From Candidatus Zixiibacteriota bacterium (GTDB lineage: Bacteria; Zixibacteria; MSB-5A5; CAIYYT01), in the NCBI GenBank assembly GCA_963205155.1, contig CAUJJY010000262.1, forward strand, positions 1-18,592: DNA of 18,592 bases, given 5' to 3'. The notes under the pieces are model-generated. The model saw only the letters and a program-made list of their open reading frames with translations, was not told where the DNA came from and did not search any database. Shown here one piece after another: positions 7,785 to 15,362 of the stretch. The translations under genes were made by a program, and so were the position numbers. Every line of letters starts with the position of its first letter. The stretch's first letter is position 1.

Positions 7785-8951
7785 TCAGTTCGTCGCGAGA
7801 GCTTCGGACACAACCACAGGTTTTTTCCGGAAGACTCTCAAGACGATTGCACCGGCTCCTAAGGACCATGCAGCCAGATACACCAGCCAGCCCAGAATTG
7901 GTATCTTAAAGAGTATCGCCAGCACCAATAATCCCAGAACCAGCGACCAGCCCAACGACACCTTCTTGCCCTTGCGCATCAGACCGATAAGGAACATCCC
8001 AATAGCAATTGCCGTAAGAACTTTTGCAATGAAGAAGATCAGTGTATAGAGAGTCAAACCGGCAATCGCAGCCGGCAGACCAAACAACGTAACTCCAGTC
8101 AGCGCAATCGCGACCGGCATCAACAAGATGATCGCCAATCCGAGTAATCCGGAGATCGGTCCGTTAGTCCGAATCTCATCGAGTACCGAGTAAACCGCTT
8201 CGCGACGTATGACGATCAGAAGAACTCCCACGATGATCGACCCGACTAAAAACACTGCCGACCAAATAAGGCTTCCGGGCGGCGGCACGAGACCGCTAAG
8301 TGCGCCCGATTCACCATCCCCTGTTCTCTTTTTCCAACGCGTTTCGCCAATCACCTGCGATTCGGCGGAAATCTTAGCCTTCTCCTTTGATTCATAGTTG
8401 AAGTCGCCGCCGACATAGGCCCCGGGAGCGATGGAGATTTTATTCGCATTGACTTTCAGATCACCTTCGATGCGTCCGGTAATCGTGACAATGTTGGCAT
8501 GGACATAAGCATCTGATCCAACACGACCATCGAGAAAAACTTCCGTGCCAAAAATGGCAATGTCGCGTCCGATTTCAGCATCGGCACCGAGGGTAACTTC
8601 ACTGGCAAATGCAGTCACATCGCCTTCAACAAGCGAACTGATATTGACCGACTGGGCAAAGGTCCGCAGTGAACGGCAAATCTCGCCGTTGACTGTGATG
8701 CGCTGGCCGACGGCGTTCAGATTGCCGTCTATCATTCCATCAAAAGAGAGCGTTCTTGAGGCTGCAATCAGATCGCCCAGCAAACTACCGTCGAAATTGA
8801 CCGTCCCGCCGGCCAGCAGCAAGTCCTCTTGAAAGTCGCCGCTCAAGTAGATTTCGTCGGATGATTCGAAGTAGAACGCAGCAAGGGGACTGTGGAGGAT
8901 TAGCCCGACAATGATCGTAGTTAGAACTTGGCGAACGTTTAGTAACCGCAT
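7785..8951 (-). CDS. Secreted bactofilin-like beta-solenoid protein with C-terminal membrane domain
   Basis: Residues 1-25 form a signal peptide ending in PLAA. Residues 30-200 consist of short repeats of the type GDLxxxxxxxxxxGxIxGDL (for example IDGNLNAVGQRITVNGEI), the right-handed beta-solenoid pattern of bactofilins (polymer-forming cytoskeletal proteins). After a Pro-rich linker (PPPGS, near 225) come about five hydrophobic segments to residue 378. Classical bactofilins are cytoplasmic and lack membrane segments, so this is the exported, membrane-fused variant; the solenoid should lie in the periplasm. A scaffolding role is inference. The ATG at 8951 is preceded by GGGAG. The gene is convergent with the OmpA gene and divergent from the next. 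Confidence 0.8.
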   Translation of the reverse strand: MRLLNVRQVLTTIIVGLILHSPLAAFYFESSDEIYLSGDFQEDLLLAGGTVNFDGSLLGDLIAASRTLSFDGMIDGNLNAVGQRITVNGEICRSLRTFAQSVNISSLVEGDVTAFASEVTLGADAEIGRDIAIFGTEVFLDGRVGSDAYVHANIVTITGRIEGDLKVNANKISIAPGAYVGGDFNYESKEKAKISAESQVIGETRWKKRTGDGESGALSGLVPPPGSLIWSAVFLVGSIIVGVLLIVIRREAVYSVLDEIRTNGPISGLLGLAIILLMPVAIALTGVTLFGLPAAIAGLTLYTLIFFIAKVLTAIAIGMFLIGLMRKGKKVSLGWSLVLGLLVLAILFKIPILGWLVYLAAWSLGAGAIVLRVFRKKPVVVSEALATN

Positions 8952-9096
8952 AAATCGAATTCTCCCACACTTAATATAACGAGAACCGGTACGCGAGGTT
9001 ACTTAAAGTTATATGGCAATCGCGACAGGTAGCGTTCCGCACAACTTCGGCGGCCCAAGTTTCAACAACGGCGAGTCGTTCTAGTCCAAAAACAGA

Positions 9097-9116
9097 GCAT
9101 CCTCTGGCGCGGATGC
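9097..9116. repeat. Short inverted repeat in divergent intergenic region
   Basis: GCATCC (9097-9102) and GGATGC (9111-9116) are exact inverted copies separated by 8 bases, in the 240-bp region between the minus-strand bactofilin-like gene and the plus-strand small gene. It could be an operator, but arms this short arise by chance. No convincing promoter was found for either gene here. Confidence 0.2.
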
Positions 9117-9220
9117 GTGGCGCAATATTAGCATACGATGGAGAATAGTTGATGAATTACGATTCTGCACTTTTTTTGAACCGCGCTTGACTGATGCCGA
9201 CCATTAGAGCGAAGGATATG

Positions 9221-9460
9221 ATGGAAACTGAACTCATGATGAACTCGCTCGAACAACACAACTCGCTTTACCAATTGGCGTACAAGAAGTTCATGAACAA
9301 TGAAATTGAGTATGCCCGACAGCTGGCGCTTGAAGCAGTCTCAAAAGCACACGAATTCTATCTGAATAAGCAGCTTTCCGTTCCGGTCGACAAATTTAAT
9401 TGCCGGGCGCAAAGCTTACTGGAGATGATTGAAAGGCGTTCGCTACTGGACAAGAAGTGA
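9221..9460 (+). CDS. Small hypothetical helical protein
   Basis: I do not recognise this protein. It has 79 residues from the ATG at 9221 (88 if the ATG at 9194 is used). The ATG at 9221 is preferred because GAAGGA lies four bases upstream of it, while 9194 has no ribosome site; ATGs at 9218, 9236 and 9239 are further candidates. The sequence looks entirely alpha-helical and charged, with the segment from SLYQLAYKKF to ALEAVSKAHEFY resembling a single TPR-like helix pair. It has no signal peptide or membrane segment. It stands alone, flanked by a divergent gene and a hairpin-rich 3' region ending in a strong terminator, so it is probably a monocistronic unit. Synonymous structure and the ribosome site favour a real gene, but a family match is needed. 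Confidence 0.6.
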   Translation: METELMMNSLEQHNSLYQLAYKKFMNNEIEYARQLALEAVSKAHEFYLNKQLSVPVDKFNCRAQSLLEMIERRSLLDKK

Positions 9461-9472
9461 ACCCTTGGGAAT

Positions 9473-9515
9473 GGGTCGACGGATGGTCCTCGGACCACGA
9501 GCAAACCGTCGACCC
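9473..9515 (+). other. Strong compound hairpin (candidate structured RNA element)
   Basis: GGGTCGACGG (9473-9482) pairs perfectly with CCGTCGACCC (9506-9515), and inside it TGGTC (9484-9488) pairs with GACCA (9493-9497) around a CTCG loop. It starts 12 bases after the stop of the small gene. A second hairpin follows at 9562-9578 and the terminator at 9581-9616. No known RNA family (SRP, 6S, tmRNA, RNase P) was recognised. It may be a 3' UTR structure or part of a small RNA. Confidence 0.45.
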
Positions 9516-9561
9516 TTCCGATCCGAAGATGACGTCCTAAGCTCCACTCTCCCACACGAAG

Positions 9562-9578
9562 CCGAATGCCCGATTCGG
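9562..9578 (+). other. Hairpin preceding terminator
   Basis: CCGAAT (9562-9567) pairs with ATTCGG (9573-9578) around a 5-nt loop (GCCCG). It lies three bases before the terminator stem and could stack with it in the transcript. Confidence 0.4.
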
Positions 9579-9580
9579 TA

Positions 9581-9616
9581 AGAAGCGACCTGCCCCCGAC
9601 AGGTCGCTTCTGTTTT
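9581..9616 (+). terminator. Intrinsic terminator after the small gene
   Basis: AGAAGCGACCTG (9581-9592) and CAGGTCGCTTCT (9600-9611) form a perfect 12-bp stem with a 7-nt loop, followed directly by GTTTT. It ends the transcript of the small gene and separates it from the Rrf2 promoter 50 bp downstream. Confidence 0.85.
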
Positions 9617-9652
9617 CGGACACCACAATTCACCGGTTTTCAAGCGTATTAC

Positions 9653-9673
9653 CTGTCAGGGCAATCTTGACAG
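9653..9673. promoter_or_regulatory. Inverted repeat overlapping the -35 box, candidate Rrf2 operator
   Basis: CTGTCA (9653-9658) and TGACAG (9668-9673) are exact inverted copies with 9 bases between them, and the right arm covers most of the TTGACA -35 box. Rrf2-family repressors commonly bind dyads at their own promoters, so autorepression is plausible. A direct repeat CTAAGGATT/CTAGGATT (9679-9687 and 9699-9706) flanks the -10 box and is an alternative site. Confidence 0.4.
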
Positions 9674-9695
9674 AGTCGCTAAGGATTGTTATTCT
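9667..9695 (+). promoter_or_regulatory. Sigma70-type promoter of the Rrf2-iscS-mnmA operon
   Basis: A perfect -35 box TTGACA (9667-9672), a 17-bp spacer and a -10 box TATTCT (9690-9695) predict a transcript start near 9702. The ribosome site AGGAG (9710-9714) follows at once, giving a very short leader of about 20 nt. Confidence 0.7.
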
Positions 9696-9720
9696 ACTCT
9701 AGGATTAACAGGAGACTGAT

Positions 9721-10182
9721 TTGGCCATTTCGACACGTGGAAGATACGGAGTGAGGGCACTTTTGGCGATTGTGAAAGCCAATGGCCCGCTATCGACGGC
9801 ACATATTTCCAAGCTCGAAGACATTTCGTTGCCGTACCTGGAGCAAATCTTCAATAAACTCAAGCGTGCCGGCATCGTACGCGCCAAGCGAGGCGCCCAG
9901 GGTGGATACTTGCTTTCCCGGTCGGCAGACACGATCTCGGTTGGAGAAATCATCGGGATTCTCGACGGCCCGGTCAAATTCAGCCAGTGCCATCACCCGG
10001 ATCACGAGGAAGAATGCGAGAAGAGGGACATCTGTGCTTCCCGCCGCTTTTGGTCGGATTTGGAAAACGACGTAAACAGTAAACTGCACAAAACCTCCCT
10101 GCAGGATCTCAAAAATATCGAAACCGGCCTGATCGAAAAAGTGCAGGCACACGACGGTGAAACAAATCTACTTCGATCATAA
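9721..10182 (+). CDS. Rrf2-family (IscR-like) transcriptional regulator
   Basis: DNA-binding regulator of 153 residues. The N-terminus MAISTRGRYGVRALLAI and the winged-helix motif through KRAGIVRAKRGAQGGYLLSR (about 49-68) are family hallmarks. Three cysteines, C90, C99 and C105, sit where IscR holds a [2Fe-2S] cluster (C92, C98 and C104 in E. coli), so iron-sulfur sensing is likely; CymR-type relatives without this set sense cysteine supply instead. The start is TTG with AGGAG six bases upstream; the protein begins exactly at the family's usual first residues. It overlaps iscS by 26 bases and probably controls this sulfur-mobilisation operon through its own promoter. Confidence 0.93.
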   Translation: MAISTRGRYGVRALLAIVKANGPLSTAHISKLEDISLPYLEQIFNKLKRAGIVRAKRGAQGGYLLSRSADTISVGEIIGILDGPVKFSQCHHPDHEEECEKRDICASRRFWSDLENDVNSKLHKTSLQDLKNIETGLIEKVQAHDGETNLLRS

Positions 10183-11320
10183 CAGCACCACGCCTCTTGA
10201 CCCTCGTGTTCTCGACGCCATGCTGCCGTATCTAAAGGATAACTACGGCAATGCGTCATCAGTGCATTCGGTTGGTCAGTCAGCACGCGCCGGATTGGAG
10301 CAGTCGAGGGAAAAGCTCGCTTCACTACTCGGCTGTCGACCTGATGAGTTGTATTTCACATCCGGAGCTACCGAGTCGAACAACATTGCGATTAAGGGTG
10401 TTGCCGAAGCTCTCGCTCACAAGGGTCGCCACATCGTCACGACCAAGACCGAACATCAGGCGGTGCTTGAGCCCTGCAAGTATCTGGAAAAGCACGACTA
10501 CGAGGTTACTTATCTGGATGCTGACTCGCAGGGTTATGTCGATGCCGACCAATTGAGTTCATCAATTCGCCCAGACACGATTCTTGTCTCGATCATAATG
10601 GCGAACAACGAAACCGGGACGCTGCAAGACATCGCAGCACTGGCGAAGGTTGCCAACGAACGAAGTGTATACTTCCACACGGATGCTGTGCAGGCACTGG
10701 GCAAGATGCCGGTCAATTTGCACGAGCTTGGAGTCAATCTGGCATCCGGTTCGGCGCACAAATTCTATGGACCCAAGGGCGTAGGTTTCCTGTTTGCGAA
10801 GGTGGGCACTCGTTTTCTGCCGCACACTCACGGCGGCGCCCACGAGCGTGGCAAACGCGGCGGCACTGAAAATGTCGCAGGAGCGGTCGGAATGGCAGCC
10901 GCACTTGAATACAGCATTGCCGAGCTTGATACGGTCACAAATCACGCAGCAATACTTTCCGACAAGCTGACCCGCGGAATTCTCGCGACAATTCCTGATT
11001 CGCATCTTCATGGCGACCCACAACGTGGCAACCAAGGAACTATGTTTTTCACATTCCCGGGCGCCGATGGCGAGGCGATCATTCTCTCGCTTGATATGGC
11101 TGGAATCGCCGTGTCATCCGGTTCAGCCTGCACGTCCGGCGCCACCGAGCCATCGCATGTCCTCGTGGCGATGGGAGTTCCACCGCACGAAGCATCTTCC
11201 GCAATCAGGTTCTCTCTTGGAAAAGACCATACCATTGAAGAGATCGACTATCTCCTCGCTACCTTGCCTCCGATTGTGGAGCGCCTGCGCAAGATGTCAC
11301 CGCAGTATGTGGCAAAGTAG
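10157..11320 (+). CDS. iscS: Cysteine desulfurase (IscS/NifS family)
   Basis: PLP enzyme that converts cysteine to alanine and holds the sulfur as a persulfide for transfer to iron-sulfur scaffolds or tRNA-thiolation enzymes. The 387 residues start MKQIYFDHNSTTPLDP, the usual family N-terminus, which supports the GTG start at 10157 even though it lies inside the preceding gene. The PLP lysine is in SGSAHKFYGPKG (K202), and the persulfide cysteine is in SSGSACTSG (C325). TSGATESNN and THGGAHERGKRGGTEN are further family blocks. mnmA follows 15 bp after its stop, and no iscU scaffold gene is beside it, which suggests that tRNA thiolation is one main use of the sulfur, as in the Bacillus YrvO-MnmA pair. 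Confidence 0.95.
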   Translation: MKQIYFDHNSTTPLDPRVLDAMLPYLKDNYGNASSVHSVGQSARAGLEQSREKLASLLGCRPDELYFTSGATESNNIAIKGVAEALAHKGRHIVTTKTEHQAVLEPCKYLEKHDYEVTYLDADSQGYVDADQLSSSIRPDTILVSIIMANNETGTLQDIAALAKVANERSVYFHTDAVQALGKMPVNLHELGVNLASGSAHKFYGPKGVGFLFAKVGTRFLPHTHGGAHERGKRGGTENVAGAVGMAAALEYSIAELDTVTNHAAILSDKLTRGILATIPDSHLHGDPQRGNQGTMFFTFPGADGEAIILSLDMAGIAVSSGSACTSGATEPSHVLVAMGVPPHEASSAIRFSLGKDHTIEEIDYLLATLPPIVERLRKMSPQYVAK

Positions 11321-11335
11321 ACGGGGGCAAAGATT

Positions 11336-12436
11336 ATGACCGACAACTCGAACACACTCGTCGCAGTTGCTATGTCAGGCGGAATCGACAGTTCCGTCGC
11401 CGCGGTGATGCTGAAACTTCAGGGTTACAATGTCATCGGACTGACGATGAAGTTGTGGGACTTCGCCGAAGTCGGCGGCGAGGACAAACAAGTCTCGCGC
11501 CGTTGTTGTTCGCTCGAGATGTTCGATGATGCCCGCAGTGTCTGCTTCAAGTATGGCATACCGCACTACGTCCTCAACATGCACAAGGATTTCCACGACA
11601 CGGTGATCAATGACTTCGTGTCGGAATATGTTCAGGGCCGCACGCCGAATCCCTGTGTCGTCTGCAACTACAAGATCAAATGGGAACTGCTGGAGAACAA
11701 AGTCAAGCAACTCGGCTGCGACTATCTCGCCACCGGACACTATGCGCGTATTCAGCGCGACGAATCAAGCGGCCGCTACCAGATTCTCAAAGGCATCGAC
11801 CCGACGCGCGACCAGTCGTATTTCCTCTGGGGACTCAAACAGGAATCGCTGGCGCGGACGATGTTTCCACTGGGCGATCTGCACAAGACGCAGGTGCGCG
11901 ATCTTGGCCGCAAGTATGGGTTGATCAATGCCGAACGCGAAGAGTCGCGCGAAATCTGTTTTGTACCCGACAACAATTACTCGCGACTGGTCGAGAAGAA
12001 GCATCCGGAACTTGCCAAGCCGGGCAAGATCCGCGATACGCAGGGTAAGGTCGTCGGCACGCACGAAGGCTACTTCCATTACACAATCGGCCAGCGCAAG
12101 CGCATCCAGATCAACACCACCGAGAAGAAATTCGTCACGGCGATTGATGCTGCAAACAATGAAATCGTGATCGGCGACGAGGATGATCTTCTCCTTGAGA
12201 GCCTCGAAGTCAAAGAGGTCAACTGGGTGGCGAAAAACCCGACCGGAAATGGCGAATCGTTTGAATGTCTGGTGCGCATCCGCTACTTGCACAAACCGGT
12301 GCCGGGCACCGTCACACTCTTGACAAACGGCAATGTAGCTATTAAACTACATGATAAGCAACGCGCGGTGACTCCCGGCCAGAGTTGCGTTTTCTATGAT
12401 GACGACATCGTCCTGGGAGGTGGCAAGATCGCGTAA
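11336..12436 (+). CDS. mnmA: tRNA-specific 2-thiouridylase MnmA
   Basis: Adenylates and thiolates U34 of the Lys, Glu and Gln tRNAs to 2-thiouridine. The 366 residues match the family length. The PP-loop is AMSGGIDSS (S14-S20 region), the tRNA-contacting region includes LATGHYAR, and the catalytic cysteines lie in PNPCVVCNYKIKW (C107, C110) and REICFVPD (C208). In E. coli the residue equivalent to C107 is Asp, so this protein has three cysteines available and could bind an iron-sulfur cluster fully by Cys. The C-terminal beta-barrel begins near 250. The ATG at 11336 has GGGGG eight bases upstream. It is the last gene of the Rrf2-iscS-mnmA operon, an arrangement also seen in Bacillus (cymR-yrvO-mnmA). 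No clear terminator follows. Confidence 0.96.
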   Translation: MTDNSNTLVAVAMSGGIDSSVAAVMLKLQGYNVIGLTMKLWDFAEVGGEDKQVSRRCCSLEMFDDARSVCFKYGIPHYVLNMHKDFHDTVINDFVSEYVQGRTPNPCVVCNYKIKWELLENKVKQLGCDYLATGHYARIQRDESSGRYQILKGIDPTRDQSYFLWGLKQESLARTMFPLGDLHKTQVRDLGRKYGLINAEREESREICFVPDNNYSRLVEKKHPELAKPGKIRDTQGKVVGTHEGYFHYTIGQRKRIQINTTEKKFVTAIDAANNEIVIGDEDDLLLESLEVKEVNWVAKNPTGNGESFECLVRIRYLHKPVPGTVTLLTNGNVAIKLHDKQRAVTPGQSCVFYDDDIVLGGGKIA

Positions 12437-12527
12437 TTGGTGAGAATGCGCCTGCAGGTCAGCCGCTCGAAAAGGGCAAGATAATCAAGCACAGCGTTAT
12501 TTCAATTTGTCGGGAATAAATCCTTCC

Positions 12528-12556
12528 TTGACTTGTAAGCTCATAGACATTAGTAT
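12528..12556 (+). promoter_or_regulatory. Sigma70-type promoter of the beta-barrel gene
   Basis: TTGACT (12528-12533), a 17-bp spacer and TAGTAT (12551-12556) form a plausible promoter with a start near 12563, leaving a 5' leader of about 110 nt before the gene at 12677. No known riboswitch was recognised in that leader. Confidence 0.5.
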
Positions 12557-12676
12557 CCATATAACGGGTCGATTTGTAACTCAATGCAAGTCTGTGTCGA
12601 TGTGCACTGAAGTCGCAAGATTGGACTGCAGATGCTTGGGTTGTGAAGCCCCATCTCTCACCAAAAGGAGAATGCC

Positions 12677-14554
12677 ATGAACGGCAGGAGAAGAATTCTC
12701 ACAGGGCTAATGATCGTACTTTTCTTTGTTGGCGGTGCAAGCGCAGAGACAATACCGTTTGACTATTGGTACGGACGCATCATCGGGCGAACGCAAATTC
12801 AGTCCATCCACTATACCAACAGCTACGAAGTCGGCGATTTCAAGACAAGTCTCAAAGTTGGTCACGGTGATGATGTGATCGTCGACTTTGGTACACTGCT
12901 TGACTTTGAACCTGTAGATCAATCAAATGGTTTTCAAGTTCAATTTCTGCGACCCAAAGTCAGTGCCATCGTCGGACTCGGGCCGAGAATGCGGCTGTTA
13001 ATTCACCGGCTCGATTGGCAAGAAGACTCCGAATTCCGACTTGACGAGACATCGGTCAGCTTTAACCAACAGTCGAACTTTCTCTCGGACCAGACGTTGC
13101 GAATGCTTCACAAGGACATCGAGTTTGACCCTTCGCAATCGCTCTACTACTACACCAAAGGAATGGTCCTGCAGCCGCGCAACTGGAGTCTGGACGCAAA
13201 CCTGCAGATCAACATCAGTGACTACAGCCGCACGCGGCAGTGGCCGAAGATCCTTCCACCGAATCCTACTTCAGTACTGGTCAAGACGGAAGAAGTGAAT
13301 GACTCCCGAACTTGGGTCGCTGGAGCCGTTTCAAGTTACGGAGTCAGCCGTAAGCTTCAACTTACTTTAGGCTGGGAGCTTGGACGCCAAAACAGACCGG
13401 CAAGCCAAAGTCGTGATTCTTATCATTTGGCTGATCTCGATTCACACGTTGTCCGTTCAGTAGGTGACAGAGATGACGCCCTTCGCAGTAATGAAATCTT
13501 TGTTGAAGCGTTACTCTTGAAAAGTAATCGACATTGGGCAAGCATCAGACCCTCATTTAACAGTTATGTTAACGACAACAAATCCGAGAACACAAATTGG
13601 GACGACTCACAGATAACAAGTAGAACCATAAACAAACTTATCGACGATACAAATGTGTACGGCATCTCCGCCGACCATACGTGGATATCCAATGGCTCCT
13701 CGGTTCCCCTCGGTCAGATTCTTGACGATTACACAGCTTACTATGGACATCGACTGGCGCCAGGGACGATTCGCATTAGCTCATCAGCAGATCTAACGCT
13801 CGGGCGAGAGAAATTTGAACGTAGCTACGAGCGAGTCGACACACCTGTACGCGATTCCACTAACTACAGATCGCGCCGAGATCGCTTGTCGGTAACCAGC
13901 GAAGTCAGCTATTTTTCGAAATTCAACCTCGATCTGATGTTGCGATTCATTCTGGATCGCAAGGTTTCGGGGAGTGCACGGGACAATGAGACCATGTCCT
14001 TTGCACACGCTCAAAGTCACTATTTCAATCTTCAGCTTTCATATTACTCGTTCCGCTGGAATCCGGACAAGCGGCAGTCAATCGGATGGAACCAGATCAG
14101 CGACATCGATTACCTTTTCAGGCCGCTGATGCAGCCGCGTGACTGGCGAGCTTCGGTCTCTGTCACACCGCCTGCGCATGAGTGGATCGGTCGCCTTGAC
14201 GAAGAGAATATCTTCAACTTCTTCAAAGGCGAATCCAATAACCGGTGGATCTTGTCCTACTCAAGCGCTCTCGGGGTATGCGAAGGCGTCGAGATTGGAC
14301 TTGATGCCAACTACCAACAAGATGTCTCCCCATACGACGATGAGCCGGGATACGTCACCCAATACCGATACGACAATTGGGTCGTCAGTCCGCATCTGCG
14401 CTGGCAGCCCGGGACGCGGTTTAGAGTCGAATTTAGGGCCGATGAGTACTATTCTGATTACGATGCAGTCAACTGGTATGGTAACGATGACACGCGCGAG
14501 CACTACTATGATCACACTTGGGTGGTGCAGCTCCTTTACACCATCATCATCTAA
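12677..14554 (+). CDS. Predicted outer-membrane beta-barrel protein, family not recognised
   Basis: The 625-residue protein has a clear signal peptide (RRR then a hydrophobic run, ending GGASAE near residue 24). The rest alternates hydrophobic and polar residues in short strands rich in Tyr, Trp, Arg, Asp, Ser and Asn, with polar loops such as NDNKSENTNWDD, and the last strand (HTWVVQLLYTIII) ends in a hydrophobic tail, as is usual for outer-membrane barrels. There is one cysteine and no CxxC or CxxCH, which argues against an MtrB/PioB electron-transfer porin. No domain is recognised. The start ATG has AGGAG six bases upstream. It lies alone between two promoters and is probably monocistronic. 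Substrate or role unknown. Confidence 0.75.
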   Translation: MNGRRRILTGLMIVLFFVGGASAETIPFDYWYGRIIGRTQIQSIHYTNSYEVGDFKTSLKVGHGDDVIVDFGTLLDFEPVDQSNGFQVQFLRPKVSAIVGLGPRMRLLIHRLDWQEDSEFRLDETSVSFNQQSNFLSDQTLRMLHKDIEFDPSQSLYYYTKGMVLQPRNWSLDANLQINISDYSRTRQWPKILPPNPTSVLVKTEEVNDSRTWVAGAVSSYGVSRKLQLTLGWELGRQNRPASQSRDSYHLADLDSHVVRSVGDRDDALRSNEIFVEALLLKSNRHWASIRPSFNSYVNDNKSENTNWDDSQITSRTINKLIDDTNVYGISADHTWISNGSSVPLGQILDDYTAYYGHRLAPGTIRISSSADLTLGREKFERSYERVDTPVRDSTNYRSRRDRLSVTSEVSYFSKFNLDLMLRFILDRKVSGSARDNETMSFAHAQSHYFNLQLSYYSFRWNPDKRQSIGWNQISDIDYLFRPLMQPRDWRASVSVTPPAHEWIGRLDEENIFNFFKGESNNRWILSYSSALGVCEGVEIGLDANYQQDVSPYDDEPGYVTQYRYDNWVVSPHLRWQPGTRFRVEFRADEYYSDYDAVNWYGNDDTREHYYDHTWVVQLLYTIII

Positions 14555-14565
14555 GATTTCGGTGA

Positions 14566-14594
14566 TTGACACGCTAAGCTGAATCGTTTAGAGT
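14566..14594 (+). promoter_or_regulatory. Sigma70-type promoter of the UPF0173 gene
   Basis: Perfect TTGACA (14566-14571), a 17-bp spacer and TAGAGT (14589-14594), starting 12 bases after the stop of the beta-barrel gene. The predicted transcript start is near 14601, about 30 nt before the ATG at 14634. Confidence 0.6.
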
Positions 14595-14622
14595 AGTGCT
14601 TTGTGAGTAATATTCCTTATGC

Positions 14623-14627
14623 GAGGT
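14623..14627 (+). promoter_or_regulatory. Ribosome binding site fixing the UPF0173 start
   Basis: GAGGT lies six bases before the ATG at 14634. The in-frame ATG at 14619 lies upstream of this site, has none of its own, and would add five residues not seen in the family, so 14634 is the better start. Confidence 0.7.
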
Positions 14628-14633
14628 ACAAAA

Positions 14634-15314
14634 ATGGTCAAGCTCACCTATCACGGACACTCCTGTTTTGAAATCACCGACGGTCAGCACAACTTAATCA
14701 TCGATCCCTTCATCACCGGTAATCCCTTCGCAAAAGTCAAGGCGGGCGATGTCCATCCAAACTATGTCATCGTGACGCACGGGCACGGCGATCATTGGGG
14801 CGACACGGAACAACTCGCCAAATCCAACCACGCGACGGTGATCTCGAATTTCGAGTTGGGCGACTATGCCGCAAGGCAGGGATGCACGAATCATTCACTG
14901 CATATCGGCGGCAAAGCGAACTTTCCATTCGGGTGGGTAAAGCTGACCATTGCGCATCACGGCTCGACGCTTCCCGATGAGATCAGCTACGGCGGCAATC
15001 CGGCCGGCATCCTGCTGAACATCGGCGGCAAAACCATCTATCACGCCGGCGACACCGGGCTGTTTCTTGACATGAAGCTGATCGGCGAGATGAATGCCAT
15101 CGATTTGGCGCTGCTACCGATTGGTGACAACTACACAATGGGACCTGTCGATGCCGCCAAAGCTGTGGAGTTTCTGCGACCGAGGCAAGTTGTGCCGATG
15201 CATTACAACACCTTCCCGCCAATCAAGCAAGACCCGAACGATTTTGCCAAGCTGGTGCGGGCACAGGGGATAGAGTGTACCGTGATGTCATCGGGCGATA
15301 CGCTGAAGCTGTAG
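14634..15314 (+). CDS. Metal-dependent hydrolase, UPF0173 (metallo-beta-lactamase fold)
   Basis: A 226-residue metallo-beta-lactamase-fold protein of the UPF0173/UlaG-like group (YtkL type). It starts MVKLTYHGHSCFEI, the usual family N-terminus, and has the metal motif THGHGDHWGD (H49, H51, D53, H54), then IAHHGS, YHAGDTGLFLDM and VVPMHYNTFPPI, which supply the remaining metal ligands. The length equals the family's usual length. The substrate is not known for most members; a hydrolase for a phosphoester or lactone-type bond is a family-based guess. It has its own promoter. The ECF sigma gene begins 48 bp downstream with no clear terminator between, so readthrough into the sigma operon is possible. 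Confidence 0.92.
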   Translation: MVKLTYHGHSCFEITDGQHNLIIDPFITGNPFAKVKAGDVHPNYVIVTHGHGDHWGDTEQLAKSNHATVISNFELGDYAARQGCTNHSLHIGGKANFPFGWVKLTIAHHGSTLPDEISYGGNPAGILLNIGGKTIYHAGDTGLFLDMKLIGEMNAIDLALLPIGDNYTMGPVDAAKAVEFLRPRQVVPMHYNTFPPIKQDPNDFAKLVRAQGIECTVMSSGDTLKL

Positions 15315-15362
15315 TTCACCTCCGGCAATCCTCCGCCAGTTTTTAGTACCGACTCCTGTCCA

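Noticed and set aside
9461..9616. Known RNA family (SRP RNA, 6S, tmRNA or RNase P) in the hairpin region
   Set aside because: None of the conserved cores of these RNAs could be found by eye; only hairpins are visible.
12677..14554. MtrB/PioB-type electron-transfer porin
   Set aside because: The protein has one cysteine and no CxxC motif, and no multiheme cytochrome gene is adjacent.
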